Part shown: one piece after another, positions 3,935-6,326 of the stretch
Numbering within the stretch: the stretch's first letter is position 1
How the letters are laid out: the number at the start of each line of letters is the position of its first letter
Source of the DNA: Actinomycetes bacterium
GTDB lineage: Bacteria; Actinomycetota; Acidimicrobiia; Acidimicrobiales; Acidimicrobiaceae
Reading direction: 5' to 3'
Assembly: GCA_021844725.1 (NCBI GenBank)
Contig: JAKBSX010000184.1
Location: 1 to 6,326 of the forward strand
Length of the DNA stretch: 6,326 nucleotides
Notes under the pieces: model-generated
The model's database searches: none
Seen by the model: only the letters and a program-made list of their open reading frames with translations
What the model was told of the DNA's origin: nothing
Program-made: the position numbers and the translations under genes

Positions 3935-6253
3935 ATGAGATTGGAAGCGGATATCTCTAATTGGATTGGTAAAAGCGTCATTCGTGATGAAGATGTAATG
4001 CTTGTAAGTGGCAAAGGTCAATACATTGCTGATCTGAATATGGACGGGCAGTTATATATGAAGGTGGTACGTTCCCCTTTTCCCCATGCCGTGGTTGGAA
4101 GTATTAATAAGGGTAGTGTGGAGGATTTTCCGGGAGTAATCGCCGTCTTCACCTCAGAGGATTTCAAGGGATATTTTCAACCACTTGACATTTCTACCTT
4201 TCCCGGGGGAAGGGTGTCCGGGCACCCGGTTCCTATGATTACCGATGGCACAGTACGCTTTGTTGGCGAACCGGTTGCAGTGATTGTGGCTACCAGGCCA
4301 GAGTATGCCGAAGATGCGGCCGAAGCCATTGACATTAGCTATAGCCCGCTGCCCAGTATCTCGCGGCTTGAAGATGCGGGTTCTGGTTCCACTCTCATTT
4401 ATTCGGACCTTTTAGGAAACGTAATGTTTGATTGGAAAGTGCGAAGCGACGGATTTGAATCTGCTATGTCTCGGGCCGACCGGGTTATAGAGTGCAATTT
4501 GGAACTCCCGAGACTTGTTGCTGCACCGATTGAGCCACGGGGCTGTATCGCGGTTTGGGATAGTGGCACTGATAAGTTGACTTTGTTTGTTTCCTCCCAG
4601 GATCCCCATCGGCCCAAAACTCAGTTGGCTCAGGTTTTGGGCATTGCCCCGGAGAACTTGCGGGTTATCGTTCCAGAAGTAGGAGGCGCTTTTGGTTCAA
4701 AAGGCACCGTTGCTCCGGAGCACGCGTTGGCATGTGTTTCATCGATGAAGTTGAACCGTCCAATCAAGTGGATTGAGGATCGTAGTGAGAATTTTCTCTC
4801 TTCATACCAGGGCAGAGGAATGAGGGCACAGCTGAAAGTTGGCGTGGACAATAGTGGGCGATTTCTGGCTCTGTCGGCTGTGATCAAGGCTGATCTTGGA
4901 GCGTATCTTTATCCCACCACCCCAGTTGTACCGGGTACTACCGGACAGTTGATGACTGGTGTCTATGAGATTCCAGAGGTGGATGTAACCGTACTTGGAC
5001 TTTGCACAAATAAGGTTCCCACTGGTCCTTACCGGGGTGCTGGAAGGCCTGAGGCCTGTTATTTCGTCGAGACCATGGTGGAAAAAGTTGCCCAGGCGAC
5101 TGGTATTGATTCGACCGAGATCAGAAGGATCAACTTCATCTCGAGCGATTCTTTCCCCTACAGATCTCCACTTGGAATGACCTATGATTCCGGTAATTAC
5201 CTGGCCGCCCTGGAGGTCCTGGAAGAGATGGCCGGCGGCGATCCATCTTCCTCCGATGATGCGGATCCGGAGAGTATATCTGCTCGGGCAGTGGCGGTAT
5301 ATGTGGAAAGGGCAGCGCCGGGAGGATGGGAGAGCGGGGGAATTGAGATATCTCCGTCAGGTAAGGTGATTGTAAAGAGTGGTTCATCTTCGCATGGTCA
5401 GGGCCATAAGACCTCCCTGGCACAGATTGTGGCACAGTATTTGGGGGTCGAATTATCGAGGGTGGAAATTCTTCAGGGAGATTCCGAGTATGGCCCGGGA
5501 GTGGGGACTTTTGGATCTCGGTCGATGACGCTCGGTGGCGAAGCTCTGGTTCAGGCATCTATTGAGATAAAAGATAAAGCGTCGGATTGGGTATCATCCG
5601 AGCTCGAGGTGTCTGCGTCGGACTTGATTTGGGAAAATGATCGAGTTTACGTGGCTGGAAGCCCTGATGTTGGATTCACTTTGCAGCAGGTAGCACAAGA
5701 GATGGCGCAACAGGACTCATCCTCAAAGCTTACGGCTTATCACAAAGCCTCGATACCTGGCCCTGTGTTTCCTTTCGGCGTCTATATGGCTGAGATAAGC
5801 CTGGACAGGCAAACCGGACTGGTTAGAGTGCAGCGGATATTAGCTGTGGATGATGGTGGGATGCTAATTAACCCTCTGCTTGCTGAAGGGCAGGTGATAG
5901 GATCGACTATGCAAGGGGTTGGTTCCGCGCTATTTGAAGAGATGGTCTATGACCGAGAGGGTTATCCTAAGAGTGCCAGTTTCGTCGACTATCTGGTGCC
6001 TGGTGCCAATGAGTCGGATTATCAGCTTGTAAGTCAATTTATGTCTACCCCGACTCCGTATACCGAGTTGGGAGCCAAGGGTTTAGGCGAAAGCGGGACG
6101 ATTGGGGCGTTGGCAGCGGTTTCAAATGCGGTTAATCGTGCGCTTAAAATGGCGGGGTTTGAGGGTCATCTGGACCCACCGTTTTCTCCTGAAAGGATAT
6201 GGATTACTATTAATTCAACTAATTCAACCAAAATTACAACTGAACTAGGTTAG
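3935..6253 (+). CDS. Molybdenum hydroxylase large subunit (xanthine dehydrogenase/CoxL family, form II loop)
   Basis: The 772-residue product is a complete molybdopterin-cytosine-dinucleotide-binding catalytic subunit of the xanthine oxidase family, which hydroxylates aldehydes, purines, aromatic heterocycles or similar substrates using water. The N-terminal hammerhead domain runs from WIGKSVIRDED (about 10-20) to roughly 135, and the cofactor domains fill the rest. Visible motifs are GGAFGSK (250-256), the active-site loop PYRGAGR (365-371), QGHKT (489-493) and GLGESG with the expected catalytic Glu719. The loop is the form II type and lacks the cysteine of true CO dehydrogenase (AYRCSFR), so CO oxidation is unlikely; substrate unknown. 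The frame opens at TTG 3884, but that overlaps a TATAAT box. ATG 3935 gives a normal family N-terminus, although GAGGGG is only one base before it; GTG 3920 or TTG 3914 (AGGG six bases upstream) remain possible. The C-terminus ends in an unusual Asn/Ser/Thr tail (NSTNST). No FeS or FAD subunit gene is seen. A LacI-family gene follows after eight bases. Confidence 0.93.
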   Translation: MRLEADISNWIGKSVIRDEDVMLVSGKGQYIADLNMDGQLYMKVVRSPFPHAVVGSINKGSVEDFPGVIAVFTSEDFKGYFQPLDISTFPGGRVSGHPVPMITDGTVRFVGEPVAVIVATRPEYAEDAAEAIDISYSPLPSISRLEDAGSGSTLIYSDLLGNVMFDWKVRSDGFESAMSRADRVIECNLELPRLVAAPIEPRGCIAVWDSGTDKLTLFVSSQDPHRPKTQLAQVLGIAPENLRVIVPEVGGAFGSKGTVAPEHALACVSSMKLNRPIKWIEDRSENFLSSYQGRGMRAQLKVGVDNSGRFLALSAVIKADLGAYLYPTTPVVPGTTGQLMTGVYEIPEVDVTVLGLCTNKVPTGPYRGAGRPEACYFVETMVEKVAQATGIDSTEIRRINFISSDSFPYRSPLGMTYDSGNYLAALEVLEEMAGGDPSSSDDADPESISARAVAVYVERAAPGGWESGGIEISPSGKVIVKSGSSSHGQGHKTSLAQIVAQYLGVELSRVEILQGDSEYGPGVGTFGSRSMTLGGEALVQASIEIKDKASDWVSSELEVSASDLIWENDRVYVAGSPDVGFTLQQVAQEMAQQDSSSKLTAYHKASIPGPVFPFGVYMAEISLDRQTGLVRVQRILAVDDGGMLINPLLAEGQVIGSTMQGVGSALFEEMVYDREGYPKSASFVDYLVPGANESDYQLVSQFMSTPTPYTELGAKGLGESGTIGALAAVSNAVNRALKMAGFEGHLDPPFSPERIWITINSTNSTKITTELG

Positions 6254-6258
6254 AAGGA
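6252..6258 (+). promoter_or_regulatory. Ribosome binding site overlapping the hydroxylase stop codon
   Basis: AGAAGGA starts inside the TAG stop (6251-6253) and ends three bases before ATG 6262. This arrangement suggests translational coupling between the hydroxylase and the regulator. Confidence 0.6.
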
Positions 6259-6261
6259 CTT

Positions 6262-6326
6262 ATGGCAGCGAGGCGAGTGACTCTCAGGGATATAGCGAGA
6301 CTGGCTGAAGTTCATCCCGGCACGGC
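6262..6326 (+). CDS. LacI-family transcriptional regulator, N-terminal start (cut by right edge)
   Basis: Only 21 complete codons and part of the next are present. They read MAARRVTLRDIARLAEVHPG then TA, which is the beginning of the LacI/GalR helix-turn-helix (family form: VTLKDIA, then a short turn, then V-x-P-x-T-A/V-S). These regulators bind palindromic operators as dimers and usually respond to a small-molecule effector, often a sugar. The residue at the turn is Glu16 where most members have Gly. The gene starts eight bases after the hydroxylase stop, with its ribosome site overlapping that stop, so it is almost certainly cotranscribed. A matching operator candidate covers the operon promoter at 3875-3888. 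The effector domain lies outside, so no ligand can be inferred. Confidence 0.82.
   Translation, partial: MAARRVTLRDIARLAEVHPGT

Noticed and set aside
5136..5558. Minus-strand frame of 140 codons inside the molybdenum hydroxylase
   Set aside because: It is Pro/Arg/His-rich with no recognisable motif, opposite conserved coding sequence.
6211..6229. AATTCAACT/AATTCAACC tandem repeat as a recombination site
   Set aside because: It is only two short copies, encoding the NSTNST tail of the hydroxylase; no other mobile-element sign is nearby.
3935..6253. Carbon monoxide dehydrogenase CoxL
   Set aside because: The active-site loop is PYRGAGR, not AYRCSFR; the cysteine that binds copper in form I enzymes is missing.

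Overview
The window looks like chromosomal DNA of an actinobacterium with moderate GC. The best taxonomic clue is the first gene. Its E1 sequence carries the run SVRKLYTE followed by RGDLTLEEAE, which resembles actinobacterial Kgd/OdhA more than the proteobacterial SucA type. The moderate GC and TTG starts would fit a lower-GC lineage such as the Acidimicrobiia, but that placement is a guess.

Layout. (1) Positions 1-1607 (+) hold the C-terminal 534 residues of the 2-oxoglutarate dehydrogenase/decarboxylase E1 gene (kgd/odhA/sucA type), cut by the left edge and followed by a strong hairpin. (2) Positions 1780-2340 (+) encode a small membrane-anchored or secreted protein of unknown function with a Ser/Thr-rich linker. 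(3) Positions 2459-2839 (+) encode a four-helix DoxX-like membrane protein. Its probable ATG lies inside a perfect 12-bp inverted repeat. (4) Positions 2943-3566 (-) encode a carboxymuconolactone-decarboxylase/AhpD-like protein with a CxxC pair. It is convergent with the DoxX gene across a hairpin. (5) Positions 3567-3934 form a divergent regulatory region without an established gene. It holds a candidate promoter for the AhpD-like gene, a TATAAT box for the next operon, a LacI-type operator candidate over that box, and a possible 17-codon ORF. (6) Positions 3935-6253 (+) encode a complete molybdenum hydroxylase large subunit (xanthine dehydrogenase/CoxL family, form II active-site loop). (7) From 6262 to the right edge (+) is the first 21 codons of a LacI-family repressor.

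How the genes fit together. The molybdenum hydroxylase and the LacI-family gene are eight bases apart and are probably one transcript. The sequence over their promoter is an imperfect palindrome centred on CG that closely fits the LacI/GalR operator pattern. The most economical reading is a self-controlled module in which the second gene represses its own promoter. The divergent AhpD-like gene may share this control region. No FeS or FAD subunit gene for the hydroxylase is visible here. Kgd is a central metabolic gene and appears unrelated to the rest.

No tRNA, rRNA, CRISPR array, transposase or long repeat was seen.
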